Source: Treponema sp. (lineage in GTDB: Bacteria > Spirochaetota > Spirochaetia > Treponematales > Treponemataceae). From it: 22,349 nt of DNA. Shown here one piece after another: positions 14,746 to 22,097 of the stretch (the first letter of the stretch is position 1; each line of letters begins with the position of its first letter). The translations under genes were made by a program, and so were the position numbers. Below the pieces are notes generated by a model that was given only the letters and a program-made list of their open reading frames with translations, made no database searches and was not told where the DNA came from. Location of the stretch: positions 1 through 22,349 of the forward strand of contig SFOB01000047.1 of the NCBI GenBank assembly GCA_004554075.1, given 5' to 3'.

Positions 14746-14918
14746 TAATGTATCAATATTAATGACTTTAAGTGTTTAAAATATATTATGCCGTAGGGGA
14801 AAACATCCCCAAAAACAATCTGCACAAGCGAAGCGCGGAAGCCGTTTTTGGGGATGTGTTTCCCCGAGAGGCATAATATATTTTAAAGGGTAAAATTTAT
14901 ATTAATATTGACACATTA
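14746..14918. mobile_element. 173-bp nested inverted repeat, MITE-like
   Basis: Three nested arm pairs: TAATGTATCAATATTAAT (14746-14763) with ATTAATATTGACACATTA (14901-14918), 17 of 18; TAAAATATATTATGCC (14777-14792) with its perfect complement (14870-14885); and a 21-22 nt arm pair (14796-14816 with 14844-14865), one indel. The centre (14817-14843) holds the small palindrome GCGAAGCGC. The outermost base pairs are TA at both ends, as a TA target duplication of an IS630/Tc1-type element would leave. No ORF is inside. This and the promoter at its right edge account for most of the 262-bp gap between pth and the next gene. Confidence 0.6.
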
Positions 14919-14936
14919 AGTGTATTTCTGTATTAT
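14908..14936 (+). promoter_or_regulatory. Strong promoter of the Lol-like operon
   Basis: Perfect TTGACA (14908-14913), 17-bp spacer, TATTAT (14931-14936). The -35 box lies in the right arm of the MITE-like repeat. An inverted repeat ATTAAGTG (14915-14922) / CACTTAAT (14938-14945) brackets the -10 box and could be an operator. Confidence 0.72.
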
Positions 14937-14981
14937 GCACTTAATACAATAATACGTAAAATACAATAAAAGGAGTTTAGC

Positions 14982-15833
14982 ATGGCCGTAGTTAGCTTAA
15001 AAGACGTGCACAAGTTCTATCCCCTCGGAAAAGAGAGAATAGAAGCCGTTCGTGGAGTTTCCTTTGATATAGAAAAGGGAGAGTTTGCCGCTGTTTCAGG
15101 ACCATCTGGTTCAGGAAAATCAACAATTTTGAATATGATTGGTCTTATTGACCTTCCAAGCAGTGGTTCAATCGTAATTGGTGACACAGATGTTTACAAG
15201 GGAGTAGACCTTGCAGATGCTGAAACAGTAAATACCCGCTGGTCTTCAGCCGGTCCGGATAAAAAGGACGGAAAGAAAAAGAAGGTTCGCGTTGCAATTC
15301 CTGCAAAGCTGGACCGCAGAATTACAGCTCTCCGCCGTTCACACCTTGGTTTTATTTTCCAGACCTTCAACCTTATTCCGGTTTTGAATGTTTATGAAAA
15401 TATTGAGTTCCCTCTTCTTCTTGAATCAAAAGATAAAAACTCAAAGAGCCCTGTAGATGAATTTTCAAAGACTCAGAAAGAAGAATGGATCAACTTCCTT
15501 ATCGAAAAGGTAGGTCTTACAGACTGGAAGAATCACAAGGCAAATGAGCTTTCGGGTGGTCAGCGCCAGCGTGTTGCAATTGCCCGCGCTCTTGTAACAA
15601 AGGCTCCTGTAATTCTTGCTGATGAACCTACAGCAAACCTTGACTCAAAGAATTCAGAGCAGATTCTTAAGCTTATGAAGTCTCTCAATAAAGACCCGGA
15701 TCTTCAGACAACCTTTATTTTCTCAACACACGATTCACGAATTGTAGACATGTGTGATCACGTAGTTCACATTCTCGACGGTCAGGTTATCAACGACGAG
15801 CACAAAGTAGGTTCAGACGTTTATAAAATCTAG
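14982..15833 (+). CDS. ABC transporter ATP-binding protein, LolD/MacB type
   Basis: 283-residue cytoplasmic ATPase of the LolD/MacB family. Walker A is GPSGSGKST (residues ~39-47), the Q-loop reads LGFIFQTFNLIPVLNVYENIEFPL, the signature is LSGGQRQRVAIARAL, Walker B is PVILADEPTANLD and the switch His is in FSTHDSR. Compared with typical ~225-residue LolD proteins there is an extra stretch of about 40 residues between the Walker A subdomain and the Q-loop (roughly 72-110), including the Lys-rich GPDKKDGKKKKVRVAIP. Two permeases of matching type follow, so it likely drives lipoprotein release or a related envelope export step. The ribosome site AAAGGAG (14968-14974) fixes the ATG. A repeat element fills the 103-bp gap to the first permease. 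Confidence 0.9.
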   Translation: MAVVSLKDVHKFYPLGKERIEAVRGVSFDIEKGEFAAVSGPSGSGKSTILNMIGLIDLPSSGSIVIGDTDVYKGVDLADAETVNTRWSSAGPDKKDGKKKKVRVAIPAKLDRRITALRRSHLGFIFQTFNLIPVLNVYENIEFPLLLESKDKNSKSPVDEFSKTQKEEWINFLIEKVGLTDWKNHKANELSGGQRQRVAIARALVTKAPVILADEPTANLDSKNSEQILKLMKSLNKDPDLQTTFIFSTHDSRIVDMCDHVVHILDGQVINDEHKVGSDVYKI

Positions 15834-15839
15834 CAAATG

Positions 15840-15916
15840 TGTCATTCCCGTGCTTGACACGGGAATCTAGACATCACTGTTAAGCCTAGATTGTCGGGTC
15901 AAGCCCGACAATGACA
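15840..15916 (+). repeat. 77-bp double-hairpin intergenic repeat, copy 2
   Basis: Same layout and length as the copy at 4676-4752: TGTCATT, hairpin 1 (TTCCCGTG 15845-15852 with CACGGGAA 15858-15865, loop CTTGA), TCTAG, centre, CTAGA, hairpin 2 (TTGTCGGG 15891-15898 with CCCGACAA 15904-15911, loop TCAAG), AATGACA. Stem bases differ from copy 1 but pairing is kept, while loops and junctions are the same. It lies inside the operon, five bases before the permease ribosome site. Confidence 0.87.
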
Positions 15917-15936
15917 AGCTACTTAGGAGTTTATTA

Positions 15937-17463
15937 ATGAAAGACATAATCAAACTAGCTCTGCGCAACCTCAAGGAACACAAGTCTAAAACTCTCATTA
16001 TTTCCATGTTCATTCTTTTTGGTGTGGCAATCGTAATAATGGGAAACTCCTTCCTTGAATCGGTAAACCGCGGACTCGAAAAAGACTTCAGGGCAAATGT
16101 AACCGGCGACCTTGCAATTTCGGTTATCCCTGAAAAAGGAACAACAATAGATGTTTTTGGTGTAAACAGTACAAACATTTCTACAGAAGTTCCTCAGATT
16201 CCTGCTCTTGCAGATCTGGAAAAAATCGAAAAGATTCTTGCAGAAACAGACGGAATCAAAAAGCAGTCAAAGCTGATTTCTGCTCAGGTAATTCTTGCCA
16301 AAGATACAGAGGTTGATTTTTCTGTAATGCAGGATGACGACAAAGATTTAGGCCTTATGGATCTTCCAATTTCCATGCTCTTTGCCGGTGAAACTGGAAG
16401 CTTCTGGGAACTCTTCCCGGATTTGAAAATGATTGAAGGACATTATCCAACCCCGGGTTCAAATGAAATCATTGTAGATACCCGTGTTATGGAAGGCTTT
16501 ACAAAAACCTGGAGTAAAGACCTCAAAGTTGGTGATGTAGTTCTTCTTGCCAGCATGGGTGGTGTAATCCGTGAAGCAAAAGTTGTTGGAATCTTCAAGC
16601 CGGCAAATGAATACTCTGCAATGTTCCAGAGTGTATATTGTGAGCCTGGACTTGCCCGTTCTTTTGCAGAGCTTACTTATGCAAACTCCTTCAGTCAGGA
16701 GCTGCCGGATTCTGTAGACCTTTCAATTTCAGAAATGTCTGAAGATGATTTCTTTGGCGGTGATGATGATATGTTCGGCGATATCGAAGATGATACAAGC
16801 ATTCTTGGAAGTACAGCTGATTTCGACAGCATTCTTGGAGACACAAGCCTTCGCGACGAGCTTAATAAAACTGATGACGGAGCCTGGCAGTTTGTTCTTG
16901 CAAAACTGGACAATCCTCACGCAGACAAAAAGATTGTTGCAGCCCTTAACAAACGCTTTAAGGAAGAAGGCCTAAATGCCCTTGCAATGGACTGGAAAAA
17001 AGCAGCCTATTCTTATTCTGGAACAGTTGAAGGAATCGGCTTTATCTTCAATCTGCTGATTATAATTCTTGCCATTGTTGTGTTCATCATCATCATGAAT
17101 ACAATGGTAGTTTCAGTAATTGAGCGAACAAGTGAAATTGGAACAATGCGTGCTATTGGTGCAGAAAAGAAGTTTGTAAAGAAGCTCTTCTATTCAGAAG
17201 CAGTAATTCTTACAAGTCTTTCGGCCTTTGCCGGAATCATCTTTGCTTTTATCTGCATGCTGATTTTCAATTCTTTCAATATCGCAATTACCAACTCAAT
17301 TGCAAAAATGATTCTCGGTGGCGGCCTTCTTCACTTCAGCCCGACACCAAAAATCATCATAGTTACAATTCTGGTTGCTCTTATAGGAAGTATTATCTCT
17401 AACAGATACCCTGTAAAGTCGGCCCTCAAGATTACGCCAATTAAGGCGCTCAGCAAGGAATAG
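15937..17463 (+). CDS. FtsX/LolE-type ABC permease 1
   Basis: 508 residues, inner membrane. An N-terminal helix follows the typical ALRNLKEHKSKTLIISMFILFGVAIVIMG; a large extracytoplasmic domain (~45-365) and three C-terminal helices (near 367, 425 and 475) complete the FtsX-like architecture. The motif SEIGTMRAIGAEKKFVKKLF between the C-terminal helices is the usual coupling region for the ATPase, and KSALKITPIKALSKE is a typical end. The extracytoplasmic domain contains an acidic insert at about residues 268-286 (EDDFFGGDDDMFGDIEDD) that recalls the mature N-terminus of the barrel protein later in the operon. TAGGAG (15923-15928 region) precedes the ATG. The next permease starts 12 bp after the stop. 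Confidence 0.9.
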   Translation: MKDIIKLALRNLKEHKSKTLIISMFILFGVAIVIMGNSFLESVNRGLEKDFRANVTGDLAISVIPEKGTTIDVFGVNSTNISTEVPQIPALADLEKIEKILAETDGIKKQSKLISAQVILAKDTEVDFSVMQDDDKDLGLMDLPISMLFAGETGSFWELFPDLKMIEGHYPTPGSNEIIVDTRVMEGFTKTWSKDLKVGDVVLLASMGGVIREAKVVGIFKPANEYSAMFQSVYCEPGLARSFAELTYANSFSQELPDSVDLSISEMSEDDFFGGDDDMFGDIEDDTSILGSTADFDSILGDTSLRDELNKTDDGAWQFVLAKLDNPHADKKIVAALNKRFKEEGLNALAMDWKKAAYSYSGTVEGIGFIFNLLIIILAIVVFIIIMNTMVVSVIERTSEIGTMRAIGAEKKFVKKLFYSEAVILTSLSAFAGIIFAFICMLIFNSFNIAITNSIAKMILGGGLLHFSPTPKIIIVTILVALIGSIISNRYPVKSALKITPIKALSKE

Positions 17464-17475
17464 GGGAGGCGGAAA

Positions 17476-18831
17476 ATGAAAACAGTATCATTAGCACTTA
17501 GAAACCTTACACGAAATAAAAGACGTAACGCCATTCTTGCAGTTGCAATTGCTTTTGGATTCTTTGTTGTTACAGCGATTGATGGTCTTACAACCGGAAT
17601 GGTTGGTAACCTTGAAAATCAGATTACTCAGTTAGTTGGCGGTAACGTAATTGCTCAGGGATTGGAGTGGCTTAATCCTGACACCCCTGGCGGAAAAGTA
17701 AAACTTGTAAACATCGTTCGCGACAGAGACTACGTTGAGAATATCGTAGATGAACTTGATATCAAATATGATTATTATTCCTGCTTTACTATGTCCAGCG
17801 GAACAGTAATCTTCAACGGTAAGAAATCTGGTATCCAGCTTTATGGACGCGATCTGAATGAAAAGATGCTCCGAGATTCTTTCCAGTTTACAGCTGGCGG
17901 AGTTGATGCAAATGTTCCTAACGGCTTGATTATCAGCGATAAAATTGCAGACTCTTTGAACCTTCAGGTTGGAGACGAAGTCATCTATTCAACTTATACA
18001 GTTTATGGTCAGAACACTTTTGCTGATATGACAATTACAGGAATCTTAAAGTCAAACAGCTTCATCAACTCAATGCAGGCTTATGCTGATATTGAAGATG
18101 TAAATACGATTATCGAAATGCCGGAAGGCGGATACTCAATGTTCTCAATTTATCTGCGCGATAAAAATCAGCAGACAAAAGCTGCAAACGCAATTGAAGC
18201 AAGAATCCGTCAGGACAGCGAAAAGAATCCGGAAATTAATGTAACAAGCCGTGCCCTTGCAATGAAAACTCATCCAACAAATATTGGAAAGGGTATAGAA
18301 AAGCAGATTGATACAAAGAAGCCGGAGAACGAGTGGAAAGGCGTAAAGTACGGAGTAGAAACTCTCTACGACGAAATCCCTCAGATTAAAACTGTACTTA
18401 ATATTGTGCACGTCATTACAACTGTAATCCTTATTGTAATTCTTCTGATTGTAATGGTAGGCGTGTCTAACACATACCGCATGGTTTTGTATGAACGCAT
18501 CCGTGAAATTGGAACAATGCGTGCCCTTGGTATGTCAGGTAAAGATACCCGCCGGGTATTTACAAACGAAGCTGTAATTCTTTGTATTATCGGAGCTCTT
18601 GCAGGTTTGATTTTTGCGTCCCTTGTAATGACAATCGTGCACTTTATTCCAATTAATAATGAAGCACTTTCCTTCTTCCTCAAGAAGGGACACTTTACTT
18701 TCAAAATGTCTGTGCTTTCAATTATAATTCAGTATATCATTCTGATCTTGCTGACCTCATGGGCAGTAAGAGGAAGTGCAAAGCAGGCCGCCCGCATGAG
18801 CCCAGCAGAGGCATTGAGAACTGTAAAATAG
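17476..18831 (+). CDS. FtsX/LolC-type ABC permease 2
   Basis: 451 residues, inner membrane, same fold as the permease before it: N-terminal helix after SLALRNLTRNKRRNAILAVAIAFGFFVVTAI, an extracytoplasmic domain (~45-310) and three C-terminal helices (near 315, 370 and 415). The coupling motif is REIGTMRALGMSGKDTRRVF, and the end MSPAEALRTVK is typical. The two permeases probably form a heterodimer as LolC and LolE do; which one corresponds to which cannot be settled from sequence reading. The ribosome site GGGAGG sits right after the stop of permease 1. No acidic insert is seen here. A half-copy of the hairpin repeat follows before the next gene. Confidence 0.9.
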   Translation: MKTVSLALRNLTRNKRRNAILAVAIAFGFFVVTAIDGLTTGMVGNLENQITQLVGGNVIAQGLEWLNPDTPGGKVKLVNIVRDRDYVENIVDELDIKYDYYSCFTMSSGTVIFNGKKSGIQLYGRDLNEKMLRDSFQFTAGGVDANVPNGLIISDKIADSLNLQVGDEVIYSTYTVYGQNTFADMTITGILKSNSFINSMQAYADIEDVNTIIEMPEGGYSMFSIYLRDKNQQTKAANAIEARIRQDSEKNPEINVTSRALAMKTHPTNIGKGIEKQIDTKKPENEWKGVKYGVETLYDEIPQIKTVLNIVHVITTVILIVILLIVMVGVSNTYRMVLYERIREIGTMRALGMSGKDTRRVFTNEAVILCIIGALAGLIFASLVMTIVHFIPINNEALSFFLKKGHFTFKMSVLSIIIQYIILILLTSWAVRGSAKQAARMSPAEALRTVK

Positions 18832-18852
18832 ACCGTCATCCCGACGAAAAAG

Positions 18853-18880
18853 TGTCATCCCGAACTTGTTTCGGGATCTA
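18853..18880 (+). repeat. Half-copy of the hairpin repeat, before the LolA-like gene
   Basis: TGTCATCCCGAACTTGTTTC and onward; stem ATCCCGAA (18857-18864) with TTCGGGAT (18870-18877), loop CTTGT. It equals the left half of the 77-bp elements. A broken start of another copy (GTCATCCCGACGAAAAA, 18835-18851) lies directly upstream. The ribosome site AAGGAG follows at 18884-18889. Confidence 0.82.
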
Positions 18881-18897
18881 TACAAGGAGTTAAACAG

Positions 18898-19674
18898 ATG
18901 AAAAAAATACTTTCAATCATAGCAGCAGCCACACTTATCACCGCTGCCGCAACTGCACAGGTTTCTGCCGATGTAGCAGAAAAGTGCTTCAAAATCATGG
19001 ACGAAAGCCGCGAGATTCAGGCTTACCATGGAGACTATTCTGCAACAATTTCTCTTGTTGTAGAAAAACCTGGAAAACCAAAAGAAAATCTTCAGTACAA
19101 GATTTTTGAACGCACAGACGGAAAACTTATGACAATCGTTCAGCTTTTCCCTGAGGCAGACAAGGGTAAAGGTTATCTTCGCAATGATGATAACATCTGG
19201 TCTTATGACCCAATCAGCCGTAAGTTTACCCATACTTCAATCAAGGAAGCACTTGGTGATTCAGACGTTAAGCTTGATGATATCGAACAGAACGATAAAT
19301 ACTGGCGCGACAATTACGACGTATTTTCATATGAGGAAGGAACTCTTGGAAAATATCCTGTAGACATTATTGTTCTTCAGGCAAAAACAAAAGAACCTTC
19401 TTATGCAAAAACAAAATACTATGTTCGCAAGGATATTCCTCTTGTTCTTAAGCAGGAAGACTTCTCCGGTTCAGACCGCCTTATGCGTACAACTCTTGTT
19501 CCAAAGTGGTCAAAGGTTCAGGTTCGCGGAAAGACAGGTTATGTAGCAACTCAGGCAATCCTCCGTGATGAACTCAACAAGGGTGAGCAGACCCAGCAGG
19601 TAATTTCAGACCTCACCTTCGACACTCTCCCGGACAAGATCTTCACAAAAGCATATCTGGAAGGATTAAACTAG
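18898..19674 (+). CDS. LolA-like outer-membrane lipoprotein-sorting protein
   Basis: 258 residues. Signal peptide 1-24 (KKILSIIAAATLITAAATAQVSA), no lipobox, so a soluble periplasmic protein is expected. The body matches the LolA-like 'outer membrane lipoprotein-sorting' family in its motifs: DYSATISLVVEKPGK, LQYKIFERTDGKLMTIVQLFPEADKGKGYLRNDDNIWSYDP (the half-barrel strands), KYYVRKDIPLVLKQEDFSGSDRLMRT, and a late LTFDTLPDKIFTKAYLEGLN. LolA-fold proteins carry lipid-modified cargo across the periplasm in a hydrophobic cleft. Position after an ABC ATPase and two permeases supports a carrier that receives cargo from them. It is longer than E. coli LolA (mature ~182 residues) and cargo could differ. 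Confidence 0.88.
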   Translation: MKKILSIIAAATLITAAATAQVSADVAEKCFKIMDESREIQAYHGDYSATISLVVEKPGKPKENLQYKIFERTDGKLMTIVQLFPEADKGKGYLRNDDNIWSYDPISRKFTHTSIKEALGDSDVKLDDIEQNDKYWRDNYDVFSYEEGTLGKYPVDIIVLQAKTKEPSYAKTKYYVRKDIPLVLKQEDFSGSDRLMRTTLVPKWSKVQVRGKTGYVATQAILRDELNKGEQTQQVISDLTFDTLPDKIFTKAYLEGLN

Positions 19675-19680
19675 TTTGAC

Positions 19681-19708
19681 GTCATCCCGAACTTGTTTCG
19701 GGATCTAT
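19681..19708 (+). repeat. Half-copy of the hairpin repeat, before the barrel gene
   Basis: Same sequence as the half-copy at 18854-18880 (stem ATCCCGAA 19684-19691 with TTCGGGAT 19697-19704, loop CTTGT). The ribosome site GGAG (19710-19713) starts six bases after the stem, so the folded hairpin would stand right beside it. Confidence 0.85.
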
Positions 19709-19718
19709 TGGAGCTATT

Positions 19719-21098
19719 ATGAAAAAATTACTTACAATATTATTTCTTTCAATCTTCACCTTCTCTCTCTTTGCCCAGTCAGACGATGATCTCTTTGGCG
19801 ACAGTGACGATGATCTTTTTGCTGATGATAGCATTACAGAAGTTTCTGATGTATCAGCTAAAACAGATTTGAGTAAGGGTGTTATTTTTGATTCAGGTAC
19901 AGTAAAAGTAGGCGGCAGCCTCACTGCAGGAATTACAACTAACACAATCCTTTATTCACCAGATTCAACTGATTTTGGTGAGAATATCAAAAATTCAAAG
20001 CTTACTCCGGATTTAAGCGCCCTGCTTTCTGTAGATGCCCGCCCAACCCAGAACCTGCGCCTCTACACAAAGTTTGGTCTGGCTTATCCTTTTGTGAACA
20101 AAGCATTATCTACTACTTATCAGACTAGTAGCAGCCCGATTCCAACCTTTAAGACTTCAACAACAATCACAGACTGGTTTAAGCTCAAGGAACTCTTTAC
20201 AGACTTCTCAATCAAAGACACAGCCTTCTTCCGCTTTGGTGTACATACCGTTACCTGGGGAGCAGGTTACTTCTTCAGCCCTGTATCAGATATGATCAAC
20301 ACTTCTTCGATTGATCCTGAAAATCCGGAAAAGCAGGTTGACGGTGCCTTGAACCTGAGGACTCAGATTGTCTTCCCTGGCAGTCAGAACTGTCTCTGGT
20401 TCTATGTAATTCCTTCAACAAACTTTACAAATCAGACTGCAGAAACTTATTTGCGTGACACAGCCCTTGCCGGTAAAGCAGATATTCTTATCGGCAACTG
20501 GGAACTTGGACTTGGTGCCTTCTATAAATATCAGAATGCTCCAAAGGCAATGCTTACAGCAACCGGAAGCCTTAAGAAAGTCAGCTTCTTTGGTGAGTTT
20601 GTATACAGCTACGGTGCAGATACTGAATGGACAAAGAATAAAGAGTGGAATGATAAAACAAGTATCTTCCAGGCAACTGCCGGCTTAAGCTATTACTGGA
20701 AAGATCCTCAGATTACCCTTGCAGCTCAGTACTACTACAATGGTAACTCAAAGGATATTGCCAGCCACATAATCGGCGGACACAATATTGCAGCCATGGC
20801 AAACTTTGGTAAAATCTTTGGCACTACAGATTTTTCTGCAAGTATTTTTGCAATGGCAAACTTTGGCCGCGAAGAATACACAGATATGGAAATTGCAATG
20901 GCTAAGGCAGCTGGTGTAGATGATGCAACCATCGCCGCAATGACAGGTACAAGTCTCACAACAACTGCAATGTTCTATTATTCTCCAATCAATGAGTTAA
21001 AGATGGGCCTTGGACCAGTTCTTACTTTTAAGACCTTCGACAAGAATCCGACATTATCTCTTAAGCTTTCTGCAACCCTCGGGGGTGGAAAGTTTTAG
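19719..21098 (+). CDS. Outer-membrane beta-barrel protein of the Lol-like operon
   Basis: 459 residues, not a family I can name with certainty. Signal peptide 1-19 (KKLLTILFLSIFTFSLFA). The mature protein begins with an acidic repeat, SDDDLFGDSDDDLFADD (residues ~21-37). The remainder has regular amphipathic strands (LRLYTKFGLAYPF, AFFRFGVHTVTWGAGYFF, KVSFFGEFVYSYG, ITLAAQYYYN, LTFKTFD) and ends LSLKLSATLGGGKF, with the terminal Phe expected of BAM substrates. The WGAGYFFSPVSDMIN segment resembles DUF1302-like barrels that often accompany LolA-like genes, from general knowledge and not checked. A role as outer-membrane partner or acceptor of the export system is inferred from gene order. The gap to the previous gene holds a hairpin half-repeat. 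Confidence 0.8.
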   Translation: MKKLLTILFLSIFTFSLFAQSDDDLFGDSDDDLFADDSITEVSDVSAKTDLSKGVIFDSGTVKVGGSLTAGITTNTILYSPDSTDFGENIKNSKLTPDLSALLSVDARPTQNLRLYTKFGLAYPFVNKALSTTYQTSSSPIPTFKTSTTITDWFKLKELFTDFSIKDTAFFRFGVHTVTWGAGYFFSPVSDMINTSSIDPENPEKQVDGALNLRTQIVFPGSQNCLWFYVIPSTNFTNQTAETYLRDTALAGKADILIGNWELGLGAFYKYQNAPKAMLTATGSLKKVSFFGEFVYSYGADTEWTKNKEWNDKTSIFQATAGLSYYWKDPQITLAAQYYYNGNSKDIASHIIGGHNIAAMANFGKIFGTTDFSASIFAMANFGREEYTDMEIAMAKAAGVDDATIAAMTGTSLTTTAMFYYSPINELKMGLGPVLTFKTFDKNPTLSLKLSATLGGGKF

Positions 21099-21136
21099 TT
21101 TTTTCTGAAATAATTAAGTAAAAGGAGATTATAAAA

Positions 21137-21967
21137 ATGAAAAAACTTAAATTATTATTCGCGGCAACCTTGTCTGTATTATTCGTTTCCTGTGCTTCAA
21201 ATGGTTTTGATCCGGCAACTCTGGAAAGTGAAACATTTCAGGTAACTGAAATTCAGCTTATGTGGACAGAAAATGACAGCTGTACACCAGAAAGTCTTTA
21301 TAAGAATATTGAGTTTGACAAGATTGAAGCTGAATTCCTTACTAAGTATGGCTTTGTTCTCAAACACGACAATTACACAGCAGAAGATGCTTCAGCTTTT
21401 GTGCAGGTAGACATTGATGATATGGTAAAAGCTTTGTACGACTCTGATACAAAATCATATCTTTATAAGCTTGTAAAAAATCCTTCAGATTCAAAACAGA
21501 AGGTTAGAGTAACTTGTGGTATTTCTAAGATTGAAGGAATCAGAATGTATGGAGTTGATACCTTTCTTCCAAATGGAAAGAACTATAACTTCAGAATCAA
21601 TGACAATTATTATACGGAAAAGCATATAATTGCAGATAAAGATAATGCTGCAATCATTAAGTTTAAGGATGGAGTTGATATTCATCGTGTTAATGGCGAA
21701 AATGCTTATGCTTACTGTAAGGAAAACAGAGTTGATCCTGAATCAAAGGAATATACATTCTATATCCCTGCAGGCGAAGATGTAGAGTTCTTCTACAGTG
21801 TTTACGAAAAGGGAAATGCCTTTGTTGCAGGCGGCTACTGGCCGTTCCAGACAGAAAAGTTCAAATTTGAAAAAGGAAAGAAATATCTTGTTTCATACGA
21901 AATAGACAGAGGACATTTCCTTCAGGCAGACTGGACTGCTGCTCTTAAGATTGAAGAAATCAAATAA
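21137..21967 (+). CDS. Putative lipoprotein
   Basis: 276 residues. The N-terminus MKKLKLLFAATLSVLFVSCA is a lipoprotein signal peptide with Cys19 as the likely lipidated residue (FVSC; spirochaete lipoboxes are looser than in E. coli). The mature part has alternating strands with many charged and aromatic residues and no family I recognise. Residues near the end (EKFKFEKGKKYLVSYEIDRGHFLQADWTAALKIEEIK) and the IPAGEDVEFFYSVYE segment suggest a small beta-sandwich. AAAGGAGA (21121-21128) fixes the ATG. It starts 38 bp after the barrel gene and precedes a terminator, so it is likely the last gene of the Lol-like operon and could be one of its cargos; that is inference. Confidence 0.8.
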   Translation: MKKLKLLFAATLSVLFVSCASNGFDPATLESETFQVTEIQLMWTENDSCTPESLYKNIEFDKIEAEFLTKYGFVLKHDNYTAEDASAFVQVDIDDMVKALYDSDTKSYLYKLVKNPSDSKQKVRVTCGISKIEGIRMYGVDTFLPNGKNYNFRINDNYYTEKHIIADKDNAAIIKFKDGVDIHRVNGENAYAYCKENRVDPESKEYTFYIPAGEDVEFFYSVYEKGNAFVAGGYWPFQTEKFKFEKGKKYLVSYEIDRGHFLQADWTAALKIEEIK

Positions 21968-21994
21968 TCCCTGGTTGTAAAAACCTGGCCTTAT

Positions 21995-22026
21995 AAAAGC
22001 TGACCCTTGCTGGTCAGCTTTTTTTT
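21995..22026 (+). terminator. Rho-independent terminator of the Lol-like operon
   Basis: AAAAGCTGACC (21995-22005), loop CTTGCT, GGTCAGCTTTT (22012-22022), then T to 22026. Perfect 11-bp stem with the T-run continuing it. Confidence 0.9.
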
Positions 22027-22028
22027 AT

Positions 22029-22057
22029 TTGTTTTTTTGCAATTTCTAACGTATAAT
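22029..22057 (+). promoter_or_regulatory. Promoter of the ComFB-family gene
   Basis: TTGTTT (22029-22034), 17-bp spacer, TATAAT (22052-22057). A second TATAAT lies at 22069-22074 without a well-spaced -35. The gene must have its own promoter because a strong terminator precedes it. Confidence 0.5.
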
Positions 22058-22097
22058 TAATATATTAATATAATGTTGTAAAAAATAGGAGATGACT

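Noticed and set aside
14729..14749. Hairpin ATTAGCT-GTCTAGG-AGCTAAT as terminator of pth
   Set aside because: The 7-bp stem is not followed by a T-run on the + strand, so it does not look like an intrinsic terminator; it also overlaps the edge of the MITE-like repeat.
14817..14843. Small RNA gene or riboswitch in the centre of the 173-bp palindrome
   Set aside because: No promoter or known riboswitch core is visible inside; only a short GCGAAGCGC palindrome. The long perfect arms fit a mobile hairpin better.
4676..19708. The four related hairpin repeats as a CRISPR or tandem array
   Set aside because: Copies are kilobases apart with genes between them, no spacer regularity and no cas gene; they are dispersed palindromes.
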